A stretch of 64,000 nucleotides of DNA from Mycobacterium sp. OAS707 (GCF_014873705.1 NZ_JADBDS010000006.1:372001-436000), one strand, 5' to 3'. Shown: positions 6,952 through 16,863, numbered from the stretch's first letter. Notes: a model not told the origin generated them from the letters alone. A program made the numbers and translations.

Positions 6952-9720
6952 GTGTTAACTGACATCCTTGCGGCAATGACCACGGGCATGGCCAGTCGCC
7001 CCGCCGAGCAACAGGCTCTCGGTGAGTTCCTGACCGTCGCGGCGCAAGAGCCGGCGGCGCTGTTGCTCGACGGTGAAGCAGGGATAGGCAAGACCACCCT
7101 CTTGCATGCCTGCCTGGCGCGGGCGCGCGCCCTCGGGTTTGTGGTGCTCTCCGCGCGCGCGGTCGATGCGGAGTCTGTTCTGGCGTATGGGTCGCTGGCC
7201 GACCTGTTGGCCGATGTCGATGCGAGCATCTGGGCGGACCTGCCGGCTCCTCAGCGCATCGCGATCGACCGGATGTTGGTGCGTGAACAAGCGGCCGAAG
7301 CAACCACCGACAAGCGGGCCGTAGCCGCCGCGTTCCTTTCGGTCATCGATCGCCTGACCGACAGCGCACCGGTGTTGGTGGCGATCGACGACCTGCAGTG
7401 GCTCGACCCGTCGTCCGCCAACGTCATCGCATACGCGGCGCGTCGGCTGTCTGGCCCGGTGGGGTTGCTTGCCACCGTCCGCACCGAACCCGACAACGGC
7501 GGCGCAACCGCGTGGTTGCATCTTCCCCGTCCTGATGCCGTCCACCGGATCACTGTGCAGCCGTTGCCGTCTCGGGCGCTGGAGACCATCATCAAAGACG
7601 AGCTGGGCCGAACGATACCGCGCCCAGTCATGGCCCGCATCCACCAGATGTCGGCCGGAAACCCGTTCTATGCCATCGAATTGGCCCGCGCATTCGTAGC
7701 GAAGGCCGGCGAGACGCTGCCGAGCACGCTGGCCGAGTTGGTGCGGGTAAGGATAGGCGGCCTGGACTCCGCGGCACAGGAGGTGCTACTCGCTGCCGCA
7801 TGCCTGGCCACGCCGACAGTCGAGGTGGTCGGCGAGGCGGTGGGCGTCGACCAAAATCGGCTGATCGAGCTCGTGGAAACGTCGGAACGCCACGGCATCA
7901 TCGCCATCGAAGGAAACCGGATCAGGTTCACCCATCCCCTGCTGGCCAGTGGCGTATACGCCGATGCCTCATCGACGCAGCGTCGATCGATGCATCGTCG
8001 CCTCGCCGGGATCGTCGACGAATTGGAGCTGCGCGCACGGCATTTGGCATTGGGCTCGACAACGGGTGACACCGAGACCTTCGCCGCGCTGGACGATGCG
8101 GCGGCTTCGGCGCATGCACGTGGCGCACCCGCGGCGGCCGCCGAGCTACTCGAGCTGGCCATCGGTCTCGGCGGCGATACACCCGAACGTCGAATCAAAC
8201 TGGCCATCAACACATTTGACGCCGGTGAACCCGCGCGAGCACGAGTGTTGCTCGAGAAGGTCATTGCGGACGTGCCTGCCGGACCGCTTCGAGCAGAGGC
8301 CCGGTATGCGTTGGCCGTCGTCCGGTTCATCGACGACGGCTACCTCGAGGCGTCGGCGTTACTGCAGCGCGCGCTGGACGAAGACAATCCCGGTGTGCCG
8401 CTTCAGGTTCGCATGTCGACCACGTTGGCATACGCGCTGTATATGACCGGGGCGCCGGATACCGCGTGGCAGTGTGCCGAAAAAGCCGTGGTGCTCGCCG
8501 AACGCCTCGGGCACCCCGGCCTCCTCAGCGAGGCCCTCGGGGCACGGGCGACCATTCGCTTCTTCGTCGGCGGTGGCATAGACGACGAAAGCCTACGGCG
8601 AGCGCTGGAGCTGGAGGACCACAACTCGTTCACCCCGATCATGCTTCGGCCCAGCGTCGAACACGCGCTGATTCTGGCCTGCATCGGCGAACTCGATGCG
8701 TCGTATGACCGCATGCAGGCCATCGAGCGACGCTGCACCGACAGGGGTGAAGAAGGCGAGCTGATCTTCGTTGACTTCTACGTCGTGGTGAATCGGATCT
8801 GGCGGGGAGATCTCGGTGAAGCCAGGCGACTGGCCGACGACGTGAGGGAACTGGCCAGACAACTCGACGCCGAGTTCCCGGCCATGTTGAGCCTCGTGTT
8901 GCAGGCATGGCTCGCCGTATACGGCGGCTCTGAAGACGAAGCCCGGCAGGCCGTCGTGGACGCGATCGACGCCAGTAAACGCAGTGGCACCGCGTGGCAC
9001 GAGGGATGGGCGCTCACGGCCCTCGGATTCCTCGAAGTTTCACTCGGCAACTACGGCGCCGCGGTGGACGCACTGCAGCCGTTGCTGTCCGCGTACGTAC
9101 CGGACTCCACCGAGATCAACGCGGCGTCGTTCATGCCGGACGCGGTGCAGGCGTTGACCGCCACCGGCCGAGCGGATGAGGCCGAACCGCTTGTCGAGGC
9201 GCTCGAGCGCAACGGACGCAGGCTCGACCGTGCCTGGATGCGGGCGGTCGGCGCCCGCGGGCGCGCGATGGTGCAGGCCGCCCGCGGTGACACCGACGCC
9301 GCCGTGCAGAGCGCGCGAGCGGCGCTGGTTGAGCACGACCGGCTGCCGATGCCGTTCGAGCGGGCGCGCACCCAGTTGCTGCTCGGCCAGTTGCTGCGCA
9401 GAGAACGCGCCGAGGCGACGGCCGTGTTGCGGGAGGCATTGGCCGTGTTCGAGGAACTCGGCACCCCGCTGTGGGCCGACCGTGCGCGCGCGGAGCTTGC
9501 CGGCACCCGGCCGCGCGTCAGGACGGCCCAGGAAGGCCTGACTCCGGCCGAGCAACGCGTCGCCGAACTGGCGGCGTCGGGGATGACGAACCGCGATGTG
9601 GCGGCCATGCTTTTCATCAGCGCGAAGACCGTCGAGGCCACGCTGGCGCGGGTGTACCGCAAGCTGGGTATCCGGTCGCGCGCAGAGCTCGGCAGGCACA
9701 TGGATACGATCGGGCAGTAG
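6952..9720 (+). CDS. large AAA-ATPase/LuxR-type transcriptional regulator (copy 1)
   Basis: About 920 residues. The N-terminus holds an AAA/STAND ATPase with Walker A GEAGIGKTT near residue 41 and a Walker B-like VLVAIDDLQWLD near 145. A long alpha-helical, TPR-like middle (about 330-800) follows. The C-terminus is a LuxR helix-turn-helix (LTPAEQRVAELAASGMTNRD, then TVEATLARVYRKLGI). Such regulators bind an inducer through the middle domain and hydrolyse ATP to switch. The start is GTG 6952 or ATG 6976; neither has a clear ribosome site. The next gene is a full-length paralogue in the same orientation. Target genes and inducer are unknown. Confidence 0.9.
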   Translation: MLTDILAAMTTGMASRPAEQQALGEFLTVAAQEPAALLLDGEAGIGKTTLLHACLARARALGFVVLSARAVDAESVLAYGSLADLLADVDASIWADLPAPQRIAIDRMLVREQAAEATTDKRAVAAAFLSVIDRLTDSAPVLVAIDDLQWLDPSSANVIAYAARRLSGPVGLLATVRTEPDNGGATAWLHLPRPDAVHRITVQPLPSRALETIIKDELGRTIPRPVMARIHQMSAGNPFYAIELARAFVAKAGETLPSTLAELVRVRIGGLDSAAQEVLLAAACLATPTVEVVGEAVGVDQNRLIELVETSERHGIIAIEGNRIRFTHPLLASGVYADASSTQRRSMHRRLAGIVDELELRARHLALGSTTGDTETFAALDDAAASAHARGAPAAAAELLELAIGLGGDTPERRIKLAINTFDAGEPARARVLLEKVIADVPAGPLRAEARYALAVVRFIDDGYLEASALLQRALDEDNPGVPLQVRMSTTLAYALYMTGAPDTAWQCAEKAVVLAERLGHPGLLSEALGARATIRFFVGGGIDDESLRRALELEDHNSFTPIMLRPSVEHALILACIGELDASYDRMQAIERRCTDRGEEGELIFVDFYVVVNRIWRGDLGEARRLADDVRELARQLDAEFPAMLSLVLQAWLAVYGGSEDEARQAVVDAIDASKRSGTAWHEGWALTALGFLEVSLGNYGAAVDALQPLLSAYVPDSTEINAASFMPDAVQALTATGRADEAEPLVEALERNGRRLDRAWMRAVGARGRAMVQAARGDTDAAVQSARAALVEHDRLPMPFERARTQLLLGQLLRRERAEATAVLREALAVFEELGTPLWADRARAELAGTRPRVRTAQEGLTPAEQRVAELAASGMTNRDVAAMLFISAKTVEATLARVYRKLGIRSRAELGRHMDTIGQ

Positions 9721-9817
9721 CGGGTAACCATACTGGCGCGAATGTTGCCGGAACGTATGTTCCACCTAGTTGATTAGAAAAGTAGACCAATTTGCCGTTA
9801 GCTGGAATTGTTTAGCT

Positions 9818-12604
9818 GTGCCAGGACCAGACGTGCAGAGCCGCCCGACGGAGGGCCGGGTGATCAACCGGTTCCTGTCGTCTGCGACGGCCGAGCCGTC
9901 GGCATTGCTGATCGAAGGCGAGCCGGGAATCGGCAAGACCACGCTGTGGCTCGAGACCGTCGAGTTGGCGCGCGACTCCGGGTTCCGGGTGCTGTCGGCG
10001 CGCGCGGCCGCAGCCGAATCTGTGCTGGCCTACGCGGCCCTTGCCGACTTGCTGGACGGCGTGCCCGCCTCGGCATGGGCCGACCTGCCCGACCCCCAGC
10101 GATATGCGGTCGCCCAGGTGCTGATGCGGGCCGAGGACGGGACCGCCACCGATCAACGCGCAGTCGCCGCGGCCTTCTTGTCGGTGCTCGGATACCTGGC
10201 CGACGACGGCGCGCTGCTGCTGGCCATCGACGACATGCAATGGATCGACCCGTCCAGCATGCACGTCGTGGCTTTCGCGGCGCGCCGGCTCACCGGGCCC
10301 GTCGGGATCCTCGGCAGCGTGCGCACCAACGGTGACGGCAGCGGCGCCGCCTGGCTGCAGATGCCGCGGCCGGACGCAGTGAACCGAGTTCGGTTGCATC
10401 CCTTGGGTATCCAAGATTTGCATCAGGCGGTTTCGGCGCGGCTGCGTCGGCCGTTCTCACGTCCGACGATGGGCCGGATTCACCAGCTGTCCGGCGGAAA
10501 CCCTTTCTACGCAATCGAATTGGCGCGGGCAATCGCCGAACGCAGCCCCGGCGTCGACACGTCGCTGCCCCGCACGCTGGCCGATGCCGTGCGCACGAGG
10601 CTGTCCGGCCTCGACTCCGACGTCCACGATGCGCTGCTCGCGGCATCGTGCATGGCGTCGCCGACCGTGGAGTTGGTTTCGCGCGCGACGATCGGCGATG
10701 AGGACCGGTTGATCGAATTGCTCGAGGACGCCGAAACCAAAGGCATCATCGCCATCGACGGCAACAGGATCCACTTCGCCCACCCCCTGCTGGCAAGAGG
10801 TGTATACACCGAAGCCGCGCCCGGCCTGCGGCGAACGATGCATCGGAGGCTCGCTGACATCGTCGACGAGCCCGAGTTGCGGGCACGGCATCTGGCGTTG
10901 GCAGCCACCAGCGGCGACCAGGTCACGTTGCGAGCGCTCGACACGGCCGCGGAGTCCGCGCGCGTCCGCGGCGCGCCCGCCGCAGCCGCCGAGTTGATGG
11001 ACCTGGCGATCGGCCTCGGCGGCGACACCGCCGAACGTCGACTCCGTTCCGCGCTACACCATTTCGATGCAGGCGACCACGAACGCGCGCGCACCATTCT
11101 CGAAGAGACGGTCGAGCGACTGGAGCCGGGCGACCTACGCGCAGAGGCATTGAACCGGCTCGCCGTGGTGCGACTGTATGCGGACGGATTCCTCGAGGCC
11201 GCGGCCCTCCTGCAGCGCGCCGTCAGTGAGCTGCACCCGGACAGCCAGCTACGCGTGCAGATACTGATCACGTTGGCCTACGCCCGGCTTCAAGCCGGCC
11301 AGCTCGATGAGAGCGTACAGATCGCCGAAGAGGCGGTGACCCAGGCAGAACACCTCGACCAGTCGCATCTGCTCGGACTTGCGCTCGGTATGCGGGTGAT
11401 CCAGCGGTTCCTCGGCGGCGGCGGGTTCGACGAAGAACAGCTGCGTCGGGCAACGGAGCTCGAAGATCCGAAGATCTTCACACCCTTGGTGTTTCGGCCT
11501 TCGGTCCAGCGGGCCCTGCTGCTCGAATGGACGGGCAGGCTCGACGAAGCTCACCAAGTGCTCGAGGGTGTTCGTCGTCGTTGCCTTGAGACAGGTGAAG
11601 AGGGCGAGTTGATCTTCATCTCCCAGCACGTGGTGCTGGGCAGCATCTGGCGGGGCGAGTTCGTCGAAGCCGAGTTGGTGGCCGAGGACGCCATGGAGCG
11701 CGCCCGCCAGTTGGGTGGCGACACCCCGATGTTCCTTGCGTACAGCCTCCGCACGAAGCTGGCGACATATGCCGGCCGTGAGGACGACGCGAGGAAGGCA
11801 GCCGCGCAGGCCCTGCAGAGCGGCAAGCGCACAGGAGCAGTTCGGTTGACGGACAGGGTTGTTGCGGCGCTCGGCTTCCTCGACCTCTCGCTTGGCCGTT
11901 ACGAGGAGGCGCTGGCAACGCTGGGGCCATTGCTCGCGAAGTTCGACCCGGCATCGACACCCACCGAGCTTCCCAACGCCGCTTTCCTGGTCGACGCCAT
12001 CGAGGCGCTGATCCAGGTGGGCCGCGGGGCCGAGGCGCAGCCACTGATCGAAGCGCTCGAGCGCAACGGGAACCGGCACGACCGGGCGTGGATGCTGGCG
12101 TCGGGCGCGCGCGGCAGAAGTATGCTGCTGGCCGCAGGCGGTGACCTCGACGCGGCGAGCGCGGCAGCCGCGTCCGCGATGACGCAACACGACCGGTTGC
12201 CGATGCCGTTCGAGCGTGGCCGAACGTTGTTGCTGCTCGGTCAATTACAGCGGCGGCAACGCAGGAAGGAAGCCGCTTCGGCGAGCCTGACCGAGGCTCT
12301 GGACATCTTCGAGCGGCTGCACATCCCGCTGTGGGCCGACCGTGCCCGCGCCGAGCTTGCCCGCGCGAACGTGGGCCCAAGGCAGAGCGGGCAGCTCACC
12401 CCGTCCGAACGACGGGTCGCCGAGCTCGCCGCGTCGGGAATGAAGAACCGCGATGTTGCGACTGCCCTGTTCATCAGCCCGAAGACTGTCGAGGCGAACC
12501 TGGCGAGGATCTACCGCAAGCTGGGCATCAAGTCGCGTGCTGAACTCGGCCGCCACATGGGCAAGTCCCGACCCGGTAGAAGTAGGGAAACACCCTATTT
12601 CTGA
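9818..12604 (+). CDS. large AAA-ATPase/LuxR-type transcriptional regulator (copy 2)
   Basis: About 928 residues, collinear with the preceding gene over its whole length. Walker A is GEPGIGKTTLW, Walker B-like is LLAIDDMQWIDPS, the middle is helical, and the C-terminal LuxR HTH reads LTPSERRVAELAASGMKNRD and TVEANLARIYRKLGI. The upstream 9735-9815 is AT-rich against the GC background, so it is read here as a promoter. GTG 9818 is preferred over TTG 9770, which would translate that region. A small hairpin (TAGGG/CCCTA, 12583-12597) overlaps the end of the gene. Role: transcription factor with unknown signal. Confidence 0.88.
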   Translation: MPGPDVQSRPTEGRVINRFLSSATAEPSALLIEGEPGIGKTTLWLETVELARDSGFRVLSARAAAAESVLAYAALADLLDGVPASAWADLPDPQRYAVAQVLMRAEDGTATDQRAVAAAFLSVLGYLADDGALLLAIDDMQWIDPSSMHVVAFAARRLTGPVGILGSVRTNGDGSGAAWLQMPRPDAVNRVRLHPLGIQDLHQAVSARLRRPFSRPTMGRIHQLSGGNPFYAIELARAIAERSPGVDTSLPRTLADAVRTRLSGLDSDVHDALLAASCMASPTVELVSRATIGDEDRLIELLEDAETKGIIAIDGNRIHFAHPLLARGVYTEAAPGLRRTMHRRLADIVDEPELRARHLALAATSGDQVTLRALDTAAESARVRGAPAAAAELMDLAIGLGGDTAERRLRSALHHFDAGDHERARTILEETVERLEPGDLRAEALNRLAVVRLYADGFLEAAALLQRAVSELHPDSQLRVQILITLAYARLQAGQLDESVQIAEEAVTQAEHLDQSHLLGLALGMRVIQRFLGGGGFDEEQLRRATELEDPKIFTPLVFRPSVQRALLLEWTGRLDEAHQVLEGVRRRCLETGEEGELIFISQHVVLGSIWRGEFVEAELVAEDAMERARQLGGDTPMFLAYSLRTKLATYAGREDDARKAAAQALQSGKRTGAVRLTDRVVAALGFLDLSLGRYEEALATLGPLLAKFDPASTPTELPNAAFLVDAIEALIQVGRGAEAQPLIEALERNGNRHDRAWMLASGARGRSMLLAAGGDLDAASAAAASAMTQHDRLPMPFERGRTLLLLGQLQRRQRRKEAASASLTEALDIFERLHIPLWADRARAELARANVGPRQSGQLTPSERRVAELAASGMKNRDVATALFISPKTVEANLARIYRKLGIKSRAELGRHMGKSRPGRSRETPYF

Positions 12605-12667
12605 ATGCCCTTGGGCAAATTACCGTCGACTCCGGCCCGCGATGGATCTCAGTCAGCAGGAGGAACG

Positions 12668-12877
12668 GTGACGGTAACCCTGGACCCGGCGACCCGGAGC
12701 CCGGCAACCTTGGTGACCACCGCGACAAGTCAGCCGGCGTTGCGCACCGGCTTCGCGCTGCTCGGCCTGATCTCGCTGCTGGACCTGCCCAAGGCGGACC
12801 GTGCGGATCGGGTGGTCGCGCTCGGCGGTGCGGCGGCAGCGGGCTGGTTCCTGGTGCGGGGCAGCAGGCGCCGCTAG
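12668..12877 (+). CDS. small hydrophobic protein
   Basis: A 69-residue frame starting at GTG 12668 with GGAGG 4 bp upstream. It holds two hydrophobic stretches, LRTGFALLGLISLLDL and VVALGGAAAAGWFLV, separated by a charged KADRADR loop, and ends in GSRRR, which suggests two membrane helices. A longer version from 12605 lacks a ribosome site. No family recognised. It sits between the second LuxR-type regulator and the metallophosphoesterase and is followed by a strong hairpin. Confidence 0.55.
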   Translation: MTVTLDPATRSPATLVTTATSQPALRTGFALLGLISLLDLPKADRADRVVALGGAAAAGWFLVRGSRRR

Positions 12878-12890
12878 CCCCCCGTTGACT

Positions 12891-12913
12891 GCGCCGGGCC
12901 CGCGGCCCGGTGC
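12891..12913 (+). terminator. GC-rich hairpin after the small membrane protein
   Basis: The arms GCGCCGGGCC and GGCCCGGTGC pair over 10 bp (one G-U) around a 3-nt CGC loop, 14 bp after the stop at 12877. There is no U-tract, which is common for mycobacterial terminators. Confidence 0.5.
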
Positions 12914-12970
12914 GCAATGCGGTCACTTCTTGCGGTTTCAAACGATATGGTCGCTGTTCGGGGAGGCGAC

Positions 12971-14800
12971 ATGACATCGGATATTCGACCGCGACCGCGA
13001 CCAAACAGCGACGTCGAACTCGGGTTCACCCGGCGCAAGGCGGTGCGTTGGTTCAGCCCGCCCACGTTGGCGCGAGCGGCCGCCAAGGTCGTGCTGTCGG
13101 CGGCCTTCGGTGACTATCTCGACAAGCGGGAAATGGAAAGCACGCTGAAGGCCCGCGTGCTGACGGCGGGCGCCGGTTCGGACGACGTGTGGATCGACTT
13201 CATCGCCGACACCGCAGACGGATTCGATCAAACGTATTCCGTTGCGTGGTGCGCCTCGCAGTCCGAAATTGCGCCGATCGGTCTCGACCGCGAGTTGCCC
13301 CGCGCGCAGCTCGTCGTCTTCGGCGGCGACGAAGTGTATCCGTATGCCACCCCCAAGGAATACGAAGACAGGTTCAGCGGGCCATACCTTGCCGCTCTGC
13401 CGTGGACGGAGCCCGACGAGTCACGCCCGCACGAGAAGCATCCGCGGATGCTGGCCATCCCGGGCAACCACGACTGGTACGACGGCCTCACCGGGTTCAT
13501 GCGGCTGTTCGCGCAGGCCAATTGGATAGGTGGCCGTGAGCTCGAGCAGACCCGTAGTTACTTCGCCGTCGACTTGCCGGGCCCATTTTGGCTGTGGGGC
13601 ATCGACATTCAGAGCGACAACTATGTGGATGCGGCACAGATCGAGTACTTCCACACCGCCGCAACGCGGATGGCCGCAGGCGATGCGCTGATCCTGTGCA
13701 CGGCCAAACCCAGCTGGACCGAAGTCGGCAATTCAAAGGATGCCTATCGCAATCTCGCGTTCGTCGAACGGACGATGGTGCCTCGGTATGTCAGGACCGT
13801 TCTCATGCTGTCCGGCGACAAGCACCACTACGCGCGCTATGAGGCGGTCGAAGACGTCGGCGCAAAAGGCCCGCGAATGAGGATCACCGCCGGCGGTGGC
13901 GGCGCATTCCTGTCGACCACGCAGAAGCTCGATGACATCTTGAGCGTGCCGAGACCGAAAGCCGACAACGATCCGGCGACCGACGAAACGGAACGATTCA
14001 AGCTCGAGAGCCGCTACCCCACCGCCCCCCAGTCGCGCAGGCTCAACGGTCGCATTTTCCTACTGGGACTGCGCAATCCGTCGTTCATGGTCATCCCCGC
14101 GATGTTGTACATACTGCTGTTCTTTGCCACCGTCTCCAGACTGGCAAGCCAGGACAACGGCGGGGAGATACGTGTCGACCCACAGCCGTGGAAGTTTCAC
14201 GACATTCTGGCCAGCCAGGTGGGCCTGGCGCCACTCACCCTGATCCTCGGTGTCGCGGCACTGTTGTCGGCCTTCTGTATCGTCCCCAAACGCGTGCCCG
14301 TATGGCCCTCGCGCTTTTTGCGGGGCTTCGCCGGACTGGCTCAGACCGCATGCCATGTCGTGGCACAGGCAACGATCACGTGGCTGTGCGTTCAGTATTT
14401 CTCGCCGCTGACGAGTTGGCGCCTGCTGCTGTGCATGGTGCTGGTCGGGTTGGTCGGCAGCGTTGTCGGCTCGCTCATCTTCGCGACGTTTTTGTTCCTG
14501 TGGTTCACCCTGTTCGGTTGGAACAGCACAGAAGCCTTCTCCTCGTTCCGCTACTCGGGCTACAAGAACTTTCTGCGCATCCATGTGACAACGACCGCCA
14601 TCACCGTCTATCCGATCGGGATCGACAAGGTGTGCAAGAAGTGGGAGTACGACGCCGGAAACGCGTCGCCCGAGGCGTCCTGGCTGAAGCCGTCCAGCGG
14701 CATCATCGAAACACGGCTCATCGAACCGGAATTCACGATTCTGGCGTCGCGGTCTCCGGCGGCCGGGCAGGCCACAGCCGAATCCCGAACGGTGCAGTGA
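12971..14800 (+). CDS. membrane-anchored metallophosphoesterase
   Basis: 609 residues. The N-terminal half is a calcineurin-like phosphoesterase domain: an Asp-rich first motif (DFIADTADGFD), VVFGGDEVYP, the clear IPGNHDWYDG and a late SGDKHHYARYE that replaces the usual GHxH. The C-terminal half, from about residue 370, holds four or five transmembrane helices and a short soluble tail. Substrate unknown; a membrane lipid or nucleotide phosphoester is plausible. GGGGAGG 5 bp before the ATG at 12971 fixes the start over an upstream in-frame ATG at 12917. The last 68 bp overlap the convergent antiporter gene. Confidence 0.82.
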   Translation: MTSDIRPRPRPNSDVELGFTRRKAVRWFSPPTLARAAAKVVLSAAFGDYLDKREMESTLKARVLTAGAGSDDVWIDFIADTADGFDQTYSVAWCASQSEIAPIGLDRELPRAQLVVFGGDEVYPYATPKEYEDRFSGPYLAALPWTEPDESRPHEKHPRMLAIPGNHDWYDGLTGFMRLFAQANWIGGRELEQTRSYFAVDLPGPFWLWGIDIQSDNYVDAAQIEYFHTAATRMAAGDALILCTAKPSWTEVGNSKDAYRNLAFVERTMVPRYVRTVLMLSGDKHHYARYEAVEDVGAKGPRMRITAGGGGAFLSTTQKLDDILSVPRPKADNDPATDETERFKLESRYPTAPQSRRLNGRIFLLGLRNPSFMVIPAMLYILLFFATVSRLASQDNGGEIRVDPQPWKFHDILASQVGLAPLTLILGVAALLSAFCIVPKRVPVWPSRFLRGFAGLAQTACHVVAQATITWLCVQYFSPLTSWRLLLCMVLVGLVGSVVGSLIFATFLFLWFTLFGWNSTEAFSSFRYSGYKNFLRIHVTTTAITVYPIGIDKVCKKWEYDAGNASPEASWLKPSSGIIETRLIEPEFTILASRSPAAGQATAESRTVQ

Positions 14801-15950
14801 GGCTGTGCAACACCAGGCTGACCGTGACTGTGACCACGACCGCCTGAGTGATCATCGCGGTCTGCTGGATCTCGCCTCGCTGGATCATCAACAAACCGAG
14901 CACCAGGGTGCCGATCCCGCGCGGCCCGAACCATCCGATGAACAGCCTGCTGCGGCCGGGGAGGTCGGTGCCGAGCAGCGCAACGGACACCGCGATCATT
15001 CGCACCGCGAACAGCGCGCCGACGGCGAAAACCACCACCCGCCAATCGGCGTCGCGCCATCCCACGAACACCGCGTAGCTGCCGAACATCGCGAACACCA
15101 TCAGCTCCAGCAGTTGTCCGGCAGCGTCGGTCACTTGTGACGGCAACTGCGCGTCTGCCCGGCGCGCCATCATGGAGTACGCCAAACCACCGGCGAAGGC
15201 CGCGACGAATCCGCTGCCGTGCAATCGCTCTCCGACTTCGAAGCAGACCAATGCCAGTGCGAGGGTGGCCAACTGGGCCCAGACGTCGCTCATCCAGCCG
15301 CGCTCCCGCGACCTCATGATCACCCAACCACCGAGCACGCCGATGCCGAGGCCGACGCCGATCGAGACCACCTCGGTGCGAATGGCGAACCAACCCCACC
15401 GACCGGGGTCCGGGTCGTTCTGCTCGGAGGCCAGCGCCAATGCGGCCAGCATCGCCGCGAGCGCGAGGCCGTCGTAGCAACCGCTCTCAACCGACAGCGC
15501 GTGGCGGACGCGTTCCGGGATGCGACGGTTGTCGAGCAGCGCGTCGATCAGCGCCACCTCCGTCGGCGCGACGATGGCCGCCAGACACACCGCCTCCCAC
15601 AACGGCATCACCGGCATGACCCACAGGGCGAGGGCGGTGCCGAGGACCATGGTCAGGGGGAAGCCGAAGAGAAGCAACCGAAACGTCACGTGGCCGCGAC
15701 GCACCACGGACGGCAGGTCGAGCATCGCGGCCTGGTTGAACAGGATGACGGTCAGCGCCAACTGGGCCAGGACGGTGAAACCGGCGGTGTCGGGGCCGAC
15801 CTCGATGACGCCGAACCCGAACGGGCCCAACACCATTCCGGACGCGACGAAGATCAGCGCAGGAGCGATGTACCACCGCTTGACCAGACCCGAGACAACC
15901 GCGTAGCAGAGCACCAGGATGGTGAGCACGAACGCTGTGTCGGTGCGCAC
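14733..15950 (-). CDS. cation:proton antiporter (CPA1-type)
   Basis: 405 residues with about 12 transmembrane helices. Features of the sodium/hydrogen exchanger superfamily include the early glycine-rich GMVLGPFGFG, a helix with APTEVALIDALL (the conserved acidic TP/ND region), and a late WFGPRGIGTLVLG (the conserved FGPRG motif). It probably exchanges Na+ or K+ for H+ at the plasma membrane. The GTG start at 15950 lies 12 bp after the polysaccharide deacetylase stop with AGGGGA in front, so the two genes are likely one transcript. Confidence 0.88.
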   Translation of the reverse strand: MRTDTAFVLTILVLCYAVVSGLVKRWYIAPALIFVASGMVLGPFGFGVIEVGPDTAGFTVLAQLALTVILFNQAAMLDLPSVVRRGHVTFRLLLFGFPLTMVLGTALALWVMPVMPLWEAVCLAAIVAPTEVALIDALLDNRRIPERVRHALSVESGCYDGLALAAMLAALALASEQNDPDPGRWGWFAIRTEVVSIGVGLGIGVLGGWVIMRSRERGWMSDVWAQLATLALALVCFEVGERLHGSGFVAAFAGGLAYSMMARRADAQLPSQVTDAAGQLLELMVFAMFGSYAVFVGWRDADWRVVVFAVGALFAVRMIAVSVALLGTDLPGRSRLFIGWFGPRGIGTLVLGLLMIQRGEIQQTAMITQAVVVTVTVSLVLHSLTAPFGIRLWPARPPETATPES

Positions 15951-15962
15951 CCTGTCCCCTAC

Positions 15963-16844
15963 TCAGGCGCCGTTGTTCGCGCCGCCGGAGTTCGCACCCT
16001 CGATGTCAGTGATCGGAAAGTTCGGCATGGGTTTGGGCGACGGCGTATTCGGCAGCGTCGGGATCTCGGCCGGCGGGATGTCGGTCAAGTCGTTGACCGG
16101 CGGGCCGTTCTCCCGGCTGCCGTAGCTGCTGCCCGGTTCGCGCGGGCCGACGAGCTGACTGACGGTCACCAGGTGGTAGCCGTTGCGCTTCAGGACAGGG
16201 ATGAACTGGTAGACCAAATCGACTGTGCTGGAGTAGGTGTCGTGGAACAACACCACCGAGCCAGGTTTGATCTGGGTCATCAGCATGTAGCGCGTCGCGC
16301 CGGTGTTGGAGTCGTTCGCCCAATCGAAAGGGATCACGTCCCAGTTGATGTCGGCCATCCCCTGCTGCTTGGCCGCGGCAAGGACGTTGTCGTTGATCAG
16401 CCCGCCCGCGGTCCGAAGAAGGTTGGGCTTTTGACCCGTCGCCGCTTGGATGGCGTCGTTGGCCTTCGAGATCTGGCTCGGAATGTCCTCGGGCGGGATC
16501 GTCGTCATGTTGGGGTGTTCCCAGGTGTGGTTGCCCACCTCCATGCCGGCGTCGGCGACACGTTTGGCGCCCGCGGGGTTGGCCGCGACCTTGTTGCCGA
16601 TCAGGAAGAACGTCGAGCGCGCGTCGTTGTCCTTGAGGATCTGCAGCAGACGGTCGGTGTACGGGCTCGGCCCGTCGTCGAACGTCAGCGCGACGCACTT
16701 CTCTTTGGAACAGTCGACGTCCTCGGCGCTGGCCTTGCGGACATGCCCGGTCAGCCCGCCGATGATCAGCACCGCGGCGGCCGCCAGCACGCCAATGGCG
16801 GTCCTGGCGTAGCGCCAGGCCTGGCTGTCGGGTCGTTTCGGCAC
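15963..16844 (-). CDS. secreted polysaccharide deacetylase (NodB family)
   Basis: 293 residues. An N-terminal signal or anchor helix (residues 13-33) precedes a NodB deacetylase domain with TFDDGPSPY (catalytic Asp and metal Asp), HTWEHPN (the H-x-x-x-H metal pair) and SVVLFHDTY. The C-terminus is a Pro-rich tail. The family removes acetyl groups from N-acetylglucosamine or N-acetylmuramate in peptidoglycan. Synteny gives Rv1096, which is described as a peptidoglycan deacetylase. The start is GTG 16844. The M. tuberculosis neighbour is phoH2; here about 5 kb is inserted between them. Confidence 0.9.
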   Translation of the reverse strand: MPKRPDSQAWRYARTAIGVLAAAAVLIIGGLTGHVRKASAEDVDCSKEKCVALTFDDGPSPYTDRLLQILKDNDARSTFFLIGNKVAANPAGAKRVADAGMEVGNHTWEHPNMTTIPPEDIPSQISKANDAIQAATGQKPNLLRTAGGLINDNVLAAAKQQGMADINWDVIPFDWANDSNTGATRYMLMTQIKPGSVVLFHDTYSSTVDLVYQFIPVLKRNGYHLVTVSQLVGPREPGSSYGSRENGPPVNDLTDIPPAEIPTLPNTPSPKPMPNFPITDIEGANSGGANNGA

Positions 16845-16856
16845 GCCGCGAGTTTA
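16845..16856 (-). promoter_or_regulatory. putative leaderless promoter of the deacetylase
   Basis: On the minus strand TAAACT (16851-16856) ends 6 nt before the GTG at 16844. The TANNNT hexamer, this spacing and the lack of a Shine-Dalgarno site suggest a leaderless mRNA and support the GTG start. Confidence 0.5.
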
Positions 16857-16863
16857 CCGACTG

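Noticed and set aside
9770..9817. TTG start giving the second LuxR-type regulator 16 more residues
   Set aside because: The segment is AT-rich and promoter-like, and the added residues have no counterpart in the paralogue; GTG 9818 is more likely.
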